In this document: one piece after another, positions 33,833 to 41,938 of the stretch | Layout: every line of letters starts with the position of its first letter | Numbering within the stretch: position 1 is the first letter of the stretch | From: Streptomyces rubiginosohelvolus | Lineage (GTDB): Bacteria; Actinomycetota; Actinomycetes; Streptomycetales; Streptomycetaceae | Direction of reading: 5' to 3' | DNA length: 64,000 nt | Assembly (NCBI RefSeq): GCF_014649875.1 | Contig: NZ_BMTW01000002.1 | Coordinates: 372,001 to 436,000 of the forward strand | Program-made: the position numbers and the translations under genes | The notes under the pieces: model-generated | Databases searched by the model: none | Seen by the model: the letters and a program-made list of their open reading frames with translations, nothing else | What the model was told of the DNA's origin: nothing

Positions 33833-34486
33833 ATGCCGACCACCAAGACCCTGCGCGAGGGGTCCGCACAGAAGCGGGCCGCGATCCTCACCGCGGCCCG
33901 GGAACTGTTCCTCGCCGACGGCTTCGACCGGTCCAGCGTCGACGCGGTCGCCGCCCGGGCCGAGGTGTCCAAACGGACGGTCTACGACTACTTCGGCGAC
34001 AAGCGCACCCTGCTGCGGGCGGTCGTCGACTCCGTCGGCGACGCGCTGGTCACGACGGTCCGGCGCACGCTCGACGAGACCCTGACGGACCGGACGGAGG
34101 CCGCCGGACTGGAGGACGCCCTGGTCGCGTTCTCGATGCGCATCGCGACGGAGATGCTCGGCTCGGCGGAGTACACGACCCTCCAGCGCCTGCTGCGGTC
34201 CGACTCCGGCCACCTGGCGCAGCAGGACTACAACCCCATGGCGAACACGCCTGACGAGGCGATCGCGGAGCGGTTCGCCGCCTTCGCCGACGCCGGACTG
34301 CTCGACGTCCCCGACCCGCGTCTGGCGGCCGACCAGTTCCTGGCGCTGACCTTCGGCGTCGCACTGGACCGGCTCGGCTCCGCGAACGCCGCGCGGGACA
34401 CCCGCGTACGGCCGCTCGTCGTCGAGGGCGTACGGACATTCCTGCGGGCGTACCGGGCCGGTCGGGGTACGGGCGGCGCGGCCTGA
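33833..34486 (+). CDS. TetR-family repressor of the MFS/monooxygenase cassette
   Basis: 217 residues. Helix-turn-helix near the N-terminus: RAAILTAARELFLADGFDRSSVDAVAARAEVSKRTVYDYFGDKRTLLRAVV; the rest is the ligand-binding helical domain (TetR_C-like). Divergent from the exporter with a strong palindrome between them, so autorepression and repression of the MFS/FAD monooxygenase pair are likely. Its stop sits about 40 nt from where homology of the convergent urease alpha gene is lost. Confidence 0.9.
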   Translation: MPTTKTLREGSAQKRAAILTAARELFLADGFDRSSVDAVAARAEVSKRTVYDYFGDKRTLLRAVVDSVGDALVTTVRRTLDETLTDRTEAAGLEDALVAFSMRIATEMLGSAEYTTLQRLLRSDSGHLAQQDYNPMANTPDEAIAERFAAFADAGLLDVPDPRLAADQFLALTFGVALDRLGSANAARDTRVRPLVVEGVRTFLRAYRAGRGTGGAA

Positions 34487-34525
34487 CGCCGAGCGGCCGG
34501 GACCTCGGCGGAGCTGCCCGCCGTC

Positions 34526-35700
34526 TTGCCCGCCATGGCGAAGGTGCGCCGGATCGTCTCGCCGGCCCGGCCCATGCCCTGCGCGTCGGAGGAGGTGATG
34601 GCGATGGCGCCGAGGTCGTGCAGGACGTCCTCCGCCCCCATGGTCCCGGCCCGGATCCGGTCACGGGCCATGGCCGCGTCTCCGGGCAGGTCCGTCTTGA
34701 GCGCGTGGACCGAGACGATCATGCCGTAGTGCTCGTCGATCGCGTCCCGCCCGAACGGCAGCGTCGGGTTGGTGGAGGAGCCGATGACGTTCGGCACGCC
34801 GGCCATCTTGAGGGCGTTCGGGACGTGTCCGCCACCGCAGCCCTCGATGTGGAAGGCGTGGATGGTCCGGCCGTCCAGCACGCTGAGGGTGTCCTCGACG
34901 GTGAGGCACTCGTTGAGGCCGTCGCTGTGCAGGGCGACCTGGACGTCGTGTTCGCCGGCGACCCGCAGGGCGGTGTCCAGGGCCCGGGCGTGGGCCCCCA
35001 TGTCCTCGTGGACCTTGAAGCCGCAGGCCCCGCCTTCGGCCAGCGCCTCCACCAGGGGGGCGGGATCGGAGGACGGACCCCGGGCCAGGAAGCCGATGTT
35101 GACCGGCCAGGCGTCGAAGGCGTTGAAGGCGTGCTTCAGCGCCCAGGGCGAGTTGACGCCGACACCCCAGGCGGGCCCGATCTCCTGGCCGATGACCGTC
35201 GTGACACCGGAGGCGAGGGACGCCTCCATGATCCGCGGCGAGAGCAGGTGTACGTGGGTGTCGACGGCGCCCGCGGTGGCGATCAGCCCCTCCCCCGAGA
35301 CGATCGTCGTGCCGGTGCCGACGACGACGTCCACCCCGTCGAGCGTGTCCGGGTTCCCGGCGCGGCCGATCGCGTGGATGCGGCCCTGCCGGATGCCGAC
35401 GGACACCTTGCGGATGCCCTGGACCGCGTCGATGACCAGGACGTTGCTGATCACCACGTCACAGGTCTCCGACACCGCGGCGGCCTTGAGGTGCAGGCCG
35501 TCACGCGCGGTCTTCCCGAAACCGGCGAGGAACTCGTCGCCGGGCCGCTGGCTGTCGGACTCGACGCGCACGACGAGCCCGGAGTCGCCGAGCCTGACCC
35601 GGTCACCCGCGCGGGGGCCGTGCACGGAGGCGTACTCCTGGGGGTCGATGTGCCGGCCGGCGGGCGCGCAGTGGTCGCTGTGGCGGGTGGGTCTGCTCAT
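34526..35700 (-). pseudogene. ureC: Urease alpha subunit, C-terminally truncated
   Basis: About 390 residues of normal UreC (usually about 570). Nickel and catalytic residues are all present: the His pair in VDTHVHLL, carbamylated Lys in GFKVHEDM, His in VALHSDGLNE, His in GCGGGHVPN, flap His in IVSVHALK (the flap Cys is Val) and Asp in TSSDAQGMGR. Recognisable sequence stops at RRTFAMAGK (about 34526). The frame then runs through the complement of tetR to 34228, adding only Arg/Ser/Ala-rich junk. The lost third closes the barrel and completes the beta domain, so urease activity is very unlikely. The ATG overlaps the ureAB stop by 4 nt. Confidence 0.85.
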
Positions 35701-36407
35701 CGGGTCGCTCCTGAGGGTCCGTGCGCCTCGGCGGCTCCGAGGTAGCCGCGGGCGGCGGCCCGGCGCAGGGCCTCCTCCTTGGCGCCGGGGGCGTCGAGGT
35801 GACCGTCGACGAGACCGGCGAAGCCGATCGCCGTCCGCGCTCCTCCCATCGGTACGAGGCCGACCTCGGCGGTGCCTCCGGCGTCGAAGCGGGTCGACAC
35901 GCCCGCCGGGGCGGCGAGCCGCATGCCGTACGCGGCGGCGCGGTCGAAGCTGAGGCGCGGGTTCGCCTCGAAGAAGTGGAAGTGGGACGTCACGCTGATC
36001 GGCACCGAAGCGGTGTTGCGCACGGTGAGCACCAGCTCGGGCTCGGGGACGGCGTCGGCCGGGCCGGTCAGCACGGCGCCGGGGGCGCTGTCGCCCGAGT
36101 GGCCTCCGCCGAAGGGGTCGCTGACGACCGCGAGCCGGGTGCCGTCCTCGAACACGGCCTCGACATGGATCTCGGTGACGACGTCGGCGACGCCGGGCAG
36201 GATGTCGTCGGGGGTCAGGACGGAGCGGCCGCGTTCCAGCGCCACGGCCAGCCGGTGCCCGTCGCGGGCCGCCTCGCACACCGTGTCCGCGATCAGCGCG
36301 GTCGCTTCGGGGACGTTGAGGCGCAGGCCCCTGGCACGGCGGGCGCGGGCCAGTTCGGCCGCAGTGAACAGCAGCAGCCGGTCCCGCTCGGTGGGCGTCA
36401 GCGGCAT
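35697..36407 (-). CDS. ureA: Urease gamma/beta fusion subunit
   Basis: 236 residues. The first 100 are UreA (gamma): LTPTERDRLLLFTAAELARARRARGLRLNVPEATALIAD, ending in LTPDDILPGVADVV; the rest is UreB (beta): LTVRNTASVPISVTSHFHFFEANPRLSFDRAAAYGMRL. Such fusion is usual in streptomycetes. The protein looks intact, but its partner UreC is truncated and no accessory genes (ureEFGD) are in the window, so it is probably a relic or serves with a UreC from elsewhere. A TGACTGA-type operator lies about 146 nt upstream. Confidence 0.88.
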   Translation of the reverse strand: MPLTPTERDRLLLFTAAELARARRARGLRLNVPEATALIADTVCEAARDGHRLAVALERGRSVLTPDDILPGVADVVTEIHVEAVFEDGTRLAVVSDPFGGGHSGDSAPGAVLTGPADAVPEPELVLTVRNTASVPISVTSHFHFFEANPRLSFDRAAAYGMRLAAPAGVSTRFDAGGTAEVGLVPMGGARTAIGFAGLVDGHLDAPGAKEEALRRAAARGYLGAAEAHGPSGATR

Positions 36408-36552
36408 GACTGCCTCTGCCGGACCACCTGGGCCCGCATGGGGATCACCACTGTCAGGAACACGCTCTTCCTCCGGGGGTTTCGTTCGGGGGTCGATCCA
36501 CGCGTCAGCCCTCGGAAGGCTCACCGGGTCCTCGATGGCCTCACTGTGGCAC

Positions 36553-36570
36553 TGCCTGAAAATTCAGTCA
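36553..36570. promoter_or_regulatory. TGACTGA-type operator copy 1 (upstream of ureAB)
   Basis: TGCCTGA-AAAT-TCAGTCA: 7-bp arms with one mismatch and a 4-nt spacer. Same palindrome as at 38318-38335 and 39018-39035. Probably a binding site for one or both paralogous TetR proteins. Confidence 0.65.
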
Positions 36571-36624
36571 ATAGATGAGACGCAATGAACGGAGGGAGCC
36601 CCTCCTGCCGATGGAGGCCGCCCT

Positions 36625-37206
36625 CTACCGCTGCTCCAGGCCTGCCAGTTCCGCTTCGATGCCGCTCTCCATGAGGGCCCTGGCGTGGTCGATGCCGACG
36701 CCGCCGCTGAGCCAGCGCATGCTCAGCCCCTCCAGCAGCGCGGTGAGCCGTTCGGCGGCGGCGGCCAGCTTCACGGCGGGCGCCATGGGCCGCACCTGAC
36801 CCAGCAGGGCCGCCACTTCCTGCACCCAGACGAGCGTCGCCCGGGCCAGGTCCTCGCGCAGAGCCGGGTCGAAGACGGCGCTCGCCCGCAGCTCGCCCCA
36901 GGCCGCGCTGTTCTCCCGGACCTCCTCGGAGTCCTGCAACTCCAGCAGCAGGACCTGCTGGAGCTCCTCGCGCGGGCCGAGCGGCGGCGCCTCCGGGTCA
37001 CGGGCGTTCGTGTAGCGCTCAGCCCGGTCGTTGATGAACTCGAGCGTGTGGCGCAGGATCCCGGTGCGGTCCTTGAAGTGGTAGTAGATCAGCCCCGTGG
37101 ACACCCCCGCTTCGGCCGCGAGTTCCTCCACACGCAGGCCGCGGACACCGCGCCGGGCGATCACCCGCGCGGCCGCTTCGAGAATCCGGGTATTGCGGGA
37201 CGCCAT
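36625..37206 (-). CDS. TetR-family regulator (paralogue 1)
   Basis: 193 residues. Helix-turn-helix: RILEAAARVIARRGVRGLRVEELAAEAGVSTGLIYYHFKDRTGIL. The whole protein is strongly similar to the TetR protein at 38395 (shared RGVRGLRVEEL, NRAERYT, WGELRASAVF, ERLTALLEGLS), so the two are recent paralogues. The ATG at 37206 is preferred over an upstream start; the ribosome site is weak. No TGACTGA palindrome lies in its own promoter. The one at 36553 sits between its stop and ureAB. Confidence 0.88.
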   Translation of the reverse strand: MASRNTRILEAAARVIARRGVRGLRVEELAAEAGVSTGLIYYHFKDRTGILRHTLEFINDRAERYTNARDPEAPPLGPREELQQVLLLELQDSEEVRENSAAWGELRASAVFDPALREDLARATLVWVQEVAALLGQVRPMAPAVKLAAAAERLTALLEGLSMRWLSGGVGIDHARALMESGIEAELAGLEQR

Positions 37207-37306
37207 GACCAGCAACCCTATCTGGCCGACCGCACCCCCTCGCGCCCGGTCGGCCGTCGGCGGGAGACGAACGGCGGCGATCGGGTCCCGTGACGCGTCA
37301 GGGAGG

Positions 37307-38219
37307 TCAGCCGCCCCGGGTGTAGCGGCTGAGGACGACGGTGACGGAGCCGTCGTCCTCCTCCGTCCCGGGGTGCACGAGGCGGACGATCACGAGCTCC
37401 TCGCCGTCCGGGCTCCGGACGCAGAACGGGCGTTCGTCGGCGAGGTCGTCGAGGAACAGTTCCGTGACGGGCTCCGTCCCGATGCCGCGCTCGCAGTCCG
37501 CCGGGCCGAGGACGTACCCGGCGCCGACGAAGGCGTCGCTGCCCTCCGGCAGGACGAACGCGTCCCCGCTCCGGGCCAGGAACCAGTCCGACGTCTCGGC
37601 GGGGACCACCTCCCCGGCCTGGAGATCAAACTCGTAACTCTCGTCGGGGGCGGTCAGTTCGGCGTCCGCGTAGGCCTGCTCGTACCGGGCGGGCGGCGGC
37701 GTCGGCCGCCCGGGCGATGCCGAAGTCGATGACGCGGGGACCGTCCTCGGCGAGCAGGACGTTGGCGGGCTTGAGGTCCCGGTGGACGACGCCGGCACCG
37801 TGGATGGCCTGCAGCGCCTCGGCGATCCCGGCCATGAGCAGCAGGACCGTACGCGGCGGGAGCGGGCCGTGGTGCCGGACGGCCTGCTCCAGGGACGGGC
37901 CGGGGACGTAGGCGGTGACGAGCCACGGGACCGGATCGTCCACCCCGGAATCGATCACCTGGGCGGTGAACAGTCCGTGGATACGGCGGGCGCTGGCGAC
38001 CTCGTCGGCGAACCGCAGGCGGAATCCGTGGTCCGCAGCGAAGTCCTCCCGTACCGCCTTCAGAGCGATGGGACGACCGCCCCGGGTGTGGGCGAGGTAG
38101 ACCACACCCATGCCCCCGGAGCCGAGCCGGGCCTGGAGACGGTAGCCGCCGATCTCCCGCGGGTCTTCGGCTGACAGCGCCATGCGGACCGGGTGCGTCC
38201 CGGGAGGCTGAGTGGACAT
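37307..38219 (-). pseudogene. Ser/Thr protein kinase with internal deletion and frame change
   Basis: The first 175 residues are an intact kinase N-lobe and catalytic loop: glycine loop GSGGMGVVY, Lys in IALKAV, HRDLKPANVLL and VIDFGIAR. Directly after DFG the frame continues into Arg-rich nonsense and stops at 37626. In another frame (to 37307) the typical C-terminal domain of streptomycete kinases follows (YEQAYADAELTAPDESYEF ... RPFCVRSPDGEELVIVRL). The C-lobe, juxtamembrane and TM parts are missing. A deletion around 37690-37715 joined the two ends out of frame; kinase activity is excluded. Confidence 0.8.
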
Positions 38220-38317
38220 GCGCTGGCTCTTTCGGCGAGACGGAAGGGGTCGGCGGGCGGGCCGGTGGCGTCCGCGGGGGACGCGAGCGCACCTGACCGG
38301 TCGGACGATCGTGCACT

Positions 38318-38335
38318 TGACTAAAGTTTCAGTCA
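38318..38335. promoter_or_regulatory. TGACTGA-type operator copy 2
   Basis: TGACTAA-AGTT-TCAGTCA: one mismatch from the perfect palindrome, extended by TTGACT/AGTCAA. It lies between the broken kinase gene and the divergent tetR paralogue 2, 59 nt before the latter's start. Confidence 0.65.
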
Positions 38336-38394
38336 ACACGCTACCGGCGTCGACCGGCGCCCCGCCGAGGGCGCCCCAGCAGGAGGAGCACGCG

Positions 38395-39024
38395 TTGAGC
38401 GACCGCAGGACGGCCATTCTCGAAGCGGCGGCGACCGTCATCGCCCGCCGTGGCGTACGGGGCCTACGGGTGGAGGAGCTGGCGGAGGAGGCCGGCGTCT
38501 CCAAGGCGCTGATCTACTACCACTTCGACGATCGCGCCGGCCTGCTCCGGCGGACTCTGGCCTTCGTCAACAACCGCGCCGAGCGGTACACCGCCGAGCA
38601 GGAGGCCGCGGACCCGTCGGCCGGCCCGCTCCGGAGGTTGGAACAGGCGCTCCTGCTGGAACTCCAGGACCTCCCCCACGTACGGGAGAACAGCACCGCC
38701 TGGGGCGAACTCCGCGCGAGCGCCGTGTTCGAGACGGAGCTGCGCAGTGAACTGGCCCTCGCGAGCGTGATCTGGATCCGGGAGGTGGCCGACCAACTGG
38801 GCGAGGTCCGGCCGACGGCGCCCGAATCGGCGCTCGTCGCCTCCGCCGAACGGCTGACCGCTCTGCTGGAGGGCCTGAGCGCCCGGTGGCTCTGCGGCAT
38901 CCTGCCCCTGCCGGACGCGCGCACCGCGATGCGCGAGGGCATCGCGGTGGAGGTGGCTCACCTGGCCCGGCGTGCGGCCGAGCCCTCGACGGAGGACACG
39001 CCGAGCCGGGCCAACCTTGACTGA
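38395..39024 (+). CDS. TetR-family regulator (paralogue 2)
   Basis: 209 residues from a TTG with AGGAGG 8 nt upstream. Helix-turn-helix: AILEAAATVIARRGVRGLRVEELAEEAGVSKALIYYHFDDRAGLL. Paralogue of the protein at 36625-37206. The TGACTGA palindrome occurs both upstream of it and at its 3' end; its stop codon TGA lies inside the 39018-39035 copy, the operator of the next gene. It probably regulates itself and the agmatine deiminase gene. Confidence 0.88.
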   Translation: MSDRRTAILEAAATVIARRGVRGLRVEELAEEAGVSKALIYYHFDDRAGLLRRTLAFVNNRAERYTAEQEAADPSAGPLRRLEQALLLELQDLPHVRENSTAWGELRASAVFETELRSELALASVIWIREVADQLGEVRPTAPESALVASAERLTALLEGLSARWLCGILPLPDARTAMREGIAVEVAHLARRAAEPSTEDTPSRANLD

Positions 39025-39035
39025 CTTTTCAGTCA
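39018..39035. promoter_or_regulatory. TGACTGA-type operator copy 3 (perfect)
   Basis: TGACTGA-CTTT-TCAGTCA is a perfect 7-bp inverted repeat, 87 nt upstream of the agmatine deiminase start and overlapping the tetR stop codon. Confidence 0.7.
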
Positions 39036-39122
39036 GTGTCACAGTGCTGGTAGCACCGGCCCGCGCCGCACCCACACCCCGGGGCCGCCGGGCAGTCTTG
39101 AACGTTCATGATCGGAGCACGC

Positions 39123-40277
39123 GTGTCCCACCTTCCCCCCACCCGCCGTACGGCCCTCCGGACCCTCTCCGGGCTCGCCGTCCTCGCTTTCGGCGCCACG
39201 GCCTGCAGCCCGGACGATCCCTCCTCCCTCGCCTCCGGCGCCGGCGCCGCCCGCGCCTCCGAGGGAGAGCGCCGGTTCGGCGCGGAGTGGGACAGCCACG
39301 CGCGCACGTTCATGTCGTGGCCCGCGCTGGAATCGGTCTGGGGCGAGGACCTCCGGTACGTCCGCGAGGACATCGCCCGGATCGCCCGGGCCATCGCGGA
39401 GTACGAGTACGTCGTCATGATGGCCAGGCCCGACCAGCAGAAGGCCGCCCAACGGGCCTGCGGTTCGCAGGTCGAGGTCATCCCCCTCGCGGTCGACGAC
39501 ATGTGGGCCCGCGACACGGTCCCGGTCTTCGTCGAGGAGGGCGGCGAGGTCATCGGGGTCGACTTCAACTTCAACGGCTGGGGCGAGAAGCAGAACCACA
39601 CGAACGACGCCCGCGTCGGCCGTACGCTCCTGTCGAAGTACAAGATCCCGCGGGTCGAGGCCCCTCTCATCGCCGAGGGCGGCTCCTTTGAGACGGACGG
39701 GGAGGGGACGCTGCTGATCACCGAGAGCTCGATCGTCAACGGGAACCGCAACCCGGGCCTGAGCCGCGACGACATCGAGGCCGACCTCATCGAGACCCTG
39801 GGCGTCGAAAAGGTGGTGTGGCTGAAGGGCGTACGCGGCCAGGACATCACCGACGCCCATGTGGACAGCCTCGTCCGCTTCACCGCGCCGGGAGTGGTGC
39901 TGCTGGACCGGGCACACCCCGACACCCCCGCCGACTCCTGGTCCCGCGCCGCCGACCAGGCCGAGGCCGTACTCAGCGAGGCGACCGACGCCAAGGGCCG
40001 CCCCTTCGAGATCATCGACCTGCCCCAGCCCGACCTGTACGAGATCACCGGCGAGGGCGACGACTTCGTGTCGACCTACGCCAACTTCTACGTCGCCAAC
40101 GACTCGGTCTTCATGCCCAGGTTCGGCGACCGCAAGGCGGACGACCGGGCCCGGGGAATCCTCCAGGAACAGTTCCCCGACCGCGACGTCGTCCCGGTCG
40201 TGATCGACACCGTCGCCTCCGGGGGCGGCGGCATCCACTGCGCCACCCACGACCAGCCGGGCGAGCCGGTCGACTGA
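39123..40277 (+). CDS. Secreted agmatine deiminase/peptidylarginine deiminase-family lipoprotein
   Basis: About 384 residues from a GTG with GGAG 5 nt upstream. The N-terminus has a twin-arginine signal (TRRTALRTLSGLAVLAFGATACSPDD) with a lipobox-like Cys, so it is exported folded and probably anchored. The mature part is a PPAD-type guanidino hydrolase: AVDDMWARDTVPVF, GGSFETDGEGTLLITESS, a His in TDAHVDSLVRF and the catalytic Cys in GGGGIHCATHDQP. Converts agmatine to N-carbamoylputrescine or a related guanidino compound outside the membrane. Regulated by a TGACTGA operator; truncated urease genes share that operator. Confidence 0.85.
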   Translation: MSHLPPTRRTALRTLSGLAVLAFGATACSPDDPSSLASGAGAARASEGERRFGAEWDSHARTFMSWPALESVWGEDLRYVREDIARIARAIAEYEYVVMMARPDQQKAAQRACGSQVEVIPLAVDDMWARDTVPVFVEEGGEVIGVDFNFNGWGEKQNHTNDARVGRTLLSKYKIPRVEAPLIAEGGSFETDGEGTLLITESSIVNGNRNPGLSRDDIEADLIETLGVEKVVWLKGVRGQDITDAHVDSLVRFTAPGVVLLDRAHPDTPADSWSRAADQAEAVLSEATDAKGRPFEIIDLPQPDLYEITGEGDDFVSTYANFYVANDSVFMPRFGDRKADDRARGILQEQFPDRDVVPVVIDTVASGGGGIHCATHDQPGEPVD

Positions 40278-40601
40278 CGCCCGCGCACCGCCAACGGCAT
40301 GGCCCGCTCCGGCGAGGGCGCCGACGTGCTCCCGCTGACCGGGGTCGGCCCCGACGACCGGCCGTCCGCCATCGACCAGCTCCAGCCGGGCGACCTGGTC
40401 TTCTTCAAGCTGGACGCCCGCACGAAGGAGCGGCTCGACCACGTCGGCATCGTGCTCGGCTACGACACCGAGGGCCACCTGATCTTCGTCTCCAGCCGCG
40501 AGGAGGTCAACGGCCCGACCATCGGCGACGTCGGCGGGGTCTCCCGGCTGGACGGCAACGGCTACTACGCGAAGACCCTGCGCAGCGCGAAGCGGCTGTG
40601 A
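40278..40601 (+). pseudogene. NlpC/P60 peptidase fragment (N-terminally lost)
   Basis: Homology begins directly after the deiminase stop, in the same frame (PRTANGMARSGEGADV), and continues through LQPGDLVFFKLDARTKERLDHVGIVLGYDTEGHLIFVSS to a normal C-terminus. The catalytic His (DHVGIV) remains, but the Cys-containing first half of the domain and any signal peptide are missing. An ATG at 40299 could start a 100-residue product, which would be inactive. It looks like the scar of a deletion between two genes. Confidence 0.7.
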
Positions 40602-40631
40602 CCTGACGGTGTCCTGGGGCAGGTGGACCGG

Positions 40632-41858
40632 TCAGTGACCGTCCACCGTCCCGGACAGTTCGTTGGTGGCCTTCGGCAGCGTCACGGACGTGCCCTTCTT
40701 CCCCGACTCCAGGTCAAAGGAGTGCAGTTGGCGCTTGCCCGGTTCGGAGACGTACGCCGTGTGGTCCCGGACGAACAGGGTGGGCCTGGGCTGCTGCCAG
40801 TCCAGGGGCTCGGTCCAGTCGCCGACCGCTTCGATCTTCTTCTCCACTTCCCCGGTCTCCGGGTCGATGACGTGGAGGATGCCGTTGGTGCCGAGCACGA
40901 GGGCTTCGCCGTGCGGGCCGCGGGCGAGCGAGCGGAAGGAGTAGCTGGTCCCGAGGTCGACCAGCTTCATCTTCGCCGTACGGGTGTCGATCAGGGATAT
41001 CCGGGTGGGGCGTTCCAGTTCGGCGTCGGGGTCGGTCTTGTAGTCGCCGAGCAGGATCGGGGAGGCGTCGCTCCCGGCCTGGTTGCCGGTACGGGCGTAG
41101 TCGCCGGGGGCGTCGACCTTGGTGAACTCGCCGTCCTTGTAGAGCAGGACGCCGTCCTCGCAGCCGAAGCCGACCACCTCGCCCTGGGCGGCGGCCTCGC
41201 CGTGGACTCCCGGGCAGTTCTCGGCGCGCGCGATCTCCTTGTCGTTCCTGTCCAGGACGAGGGCTCCGGTGCGCTTCTCCTCGGTGCCGAGGGTGGTGAC
41301 GAGTTCTCCGCCGGCCAGTTCGATGGCGACACCGTGATGGGGCTTCGCGGACGTGTAGCTGCGTCCCTCGGGCCGCTTGCCGCCGGCCAGGTCGGCGGGG
41401 TCGAAGACGTTCACCTCGCCGGTGCCGTCGGTGAACAGGACCGTCCTGCCGCCGTGCCGGACGACATGGCCGGGCTTCGCACCCTTGAACTCGGCGTCCG
41501 TGAAGGTCTGCCGGGCCGCGTCGTACACCCGGAAGCCGCTGTCGGTGGAGACGACGACGTGGTCCTCGTCGCCCGCCGGGTTGACCCGGTTGAAGCCGGG
41601 CAGCTCGACGGTCTTCGCGAGCTTCAGGGTCTCGCCGTCGAGGACGTACAGACCCCCGTCGTACGAGGCGACCAGCGGGTTCTTCACCGTGGTGGCGGCC
41701 TTGCCGTTCTTCGCCTGCTCCGCCTGCTTCGGCTCGGCCTCGGACGCTGTGTCACCGCTGCCGCCACAGGCGGCCAGCACCAGGGACGCCGTCAGAGCGA
41801 GGGTGGTGCCCGTGAGCATGCGGGCGCGTATCGAGCTGTTCATCTTCATGGTGTGCAT
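40632..41858 (-). CDS. aztD: AztD-type zinc metallochaperone lipoprotein
   Basis: 408 residues. Lipoprotein signal with lipobox LVLAAC, then a beta-propeller of YVTN/WD-like blades (DGGLYVLDGETLKLAKTVELPGF; GEVNVFDPADLAGGK) with His-bearing loops KPHHGVAIEL and GVHGEAA that can bind zinc. AztD passes zinc to the binding protein AztC. The gene lies 80 nt after aztC on the same strand and may have its own promoter. It shares the fold with the second AztD-like protein at 42895. A 7-bp inverted repeat covers its stop (40622-40647) and may end transcription. Confidence 0.85.
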   Translation of the reverse strand: MHTMKMNSSIRARMLTGTTLALTASLVLAACGGSGDTASEAEPKQAEQAKNGKAATTVKNPLVASYDGGLYVLDGETLKLAKTVELPGFNRVNPAGDEDHVVVSTDSGFRVYDAARQTFTDAEFKGAKPGHVVRHGGRTVLFTDGTGEVNVFDPADLAGGKRPEGRSYTSAKPHHGVAIELAGGELVTTLGTEEKRTGALVLDRNDKEIARAENCPGVHGEAAAQGEVVGFGCEDGVLLYKDGEFTKVDAPGDYARTGNQAGSDASPILLGDYKTDPDAELERPTRISLIDTRTAKMKLVDLGTSYSFRSLARGPHGEALVLGTNGILHVIDPETGEVEKKIEAVGDWTEPLDWQQPRPTLFVRDHTAYVSEPGKRQLHSFDLESGKKGTSVTLPKATNELSGTVDGH

Positions 41859-41938
41859 GTCCTCTCCGGCCCTGCGGGCACGGGATGGTGGGGTAGGTGG
41901 GGTGGCCGGTCGTCGGTGATCCGGCCCTCGGGGAGCGG

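Noticed and set aside
34228..34525. C-terminal continuation of the urease alpha frame
   Set aside because: This part is only the complement of tetR and has no resemblance to urease.
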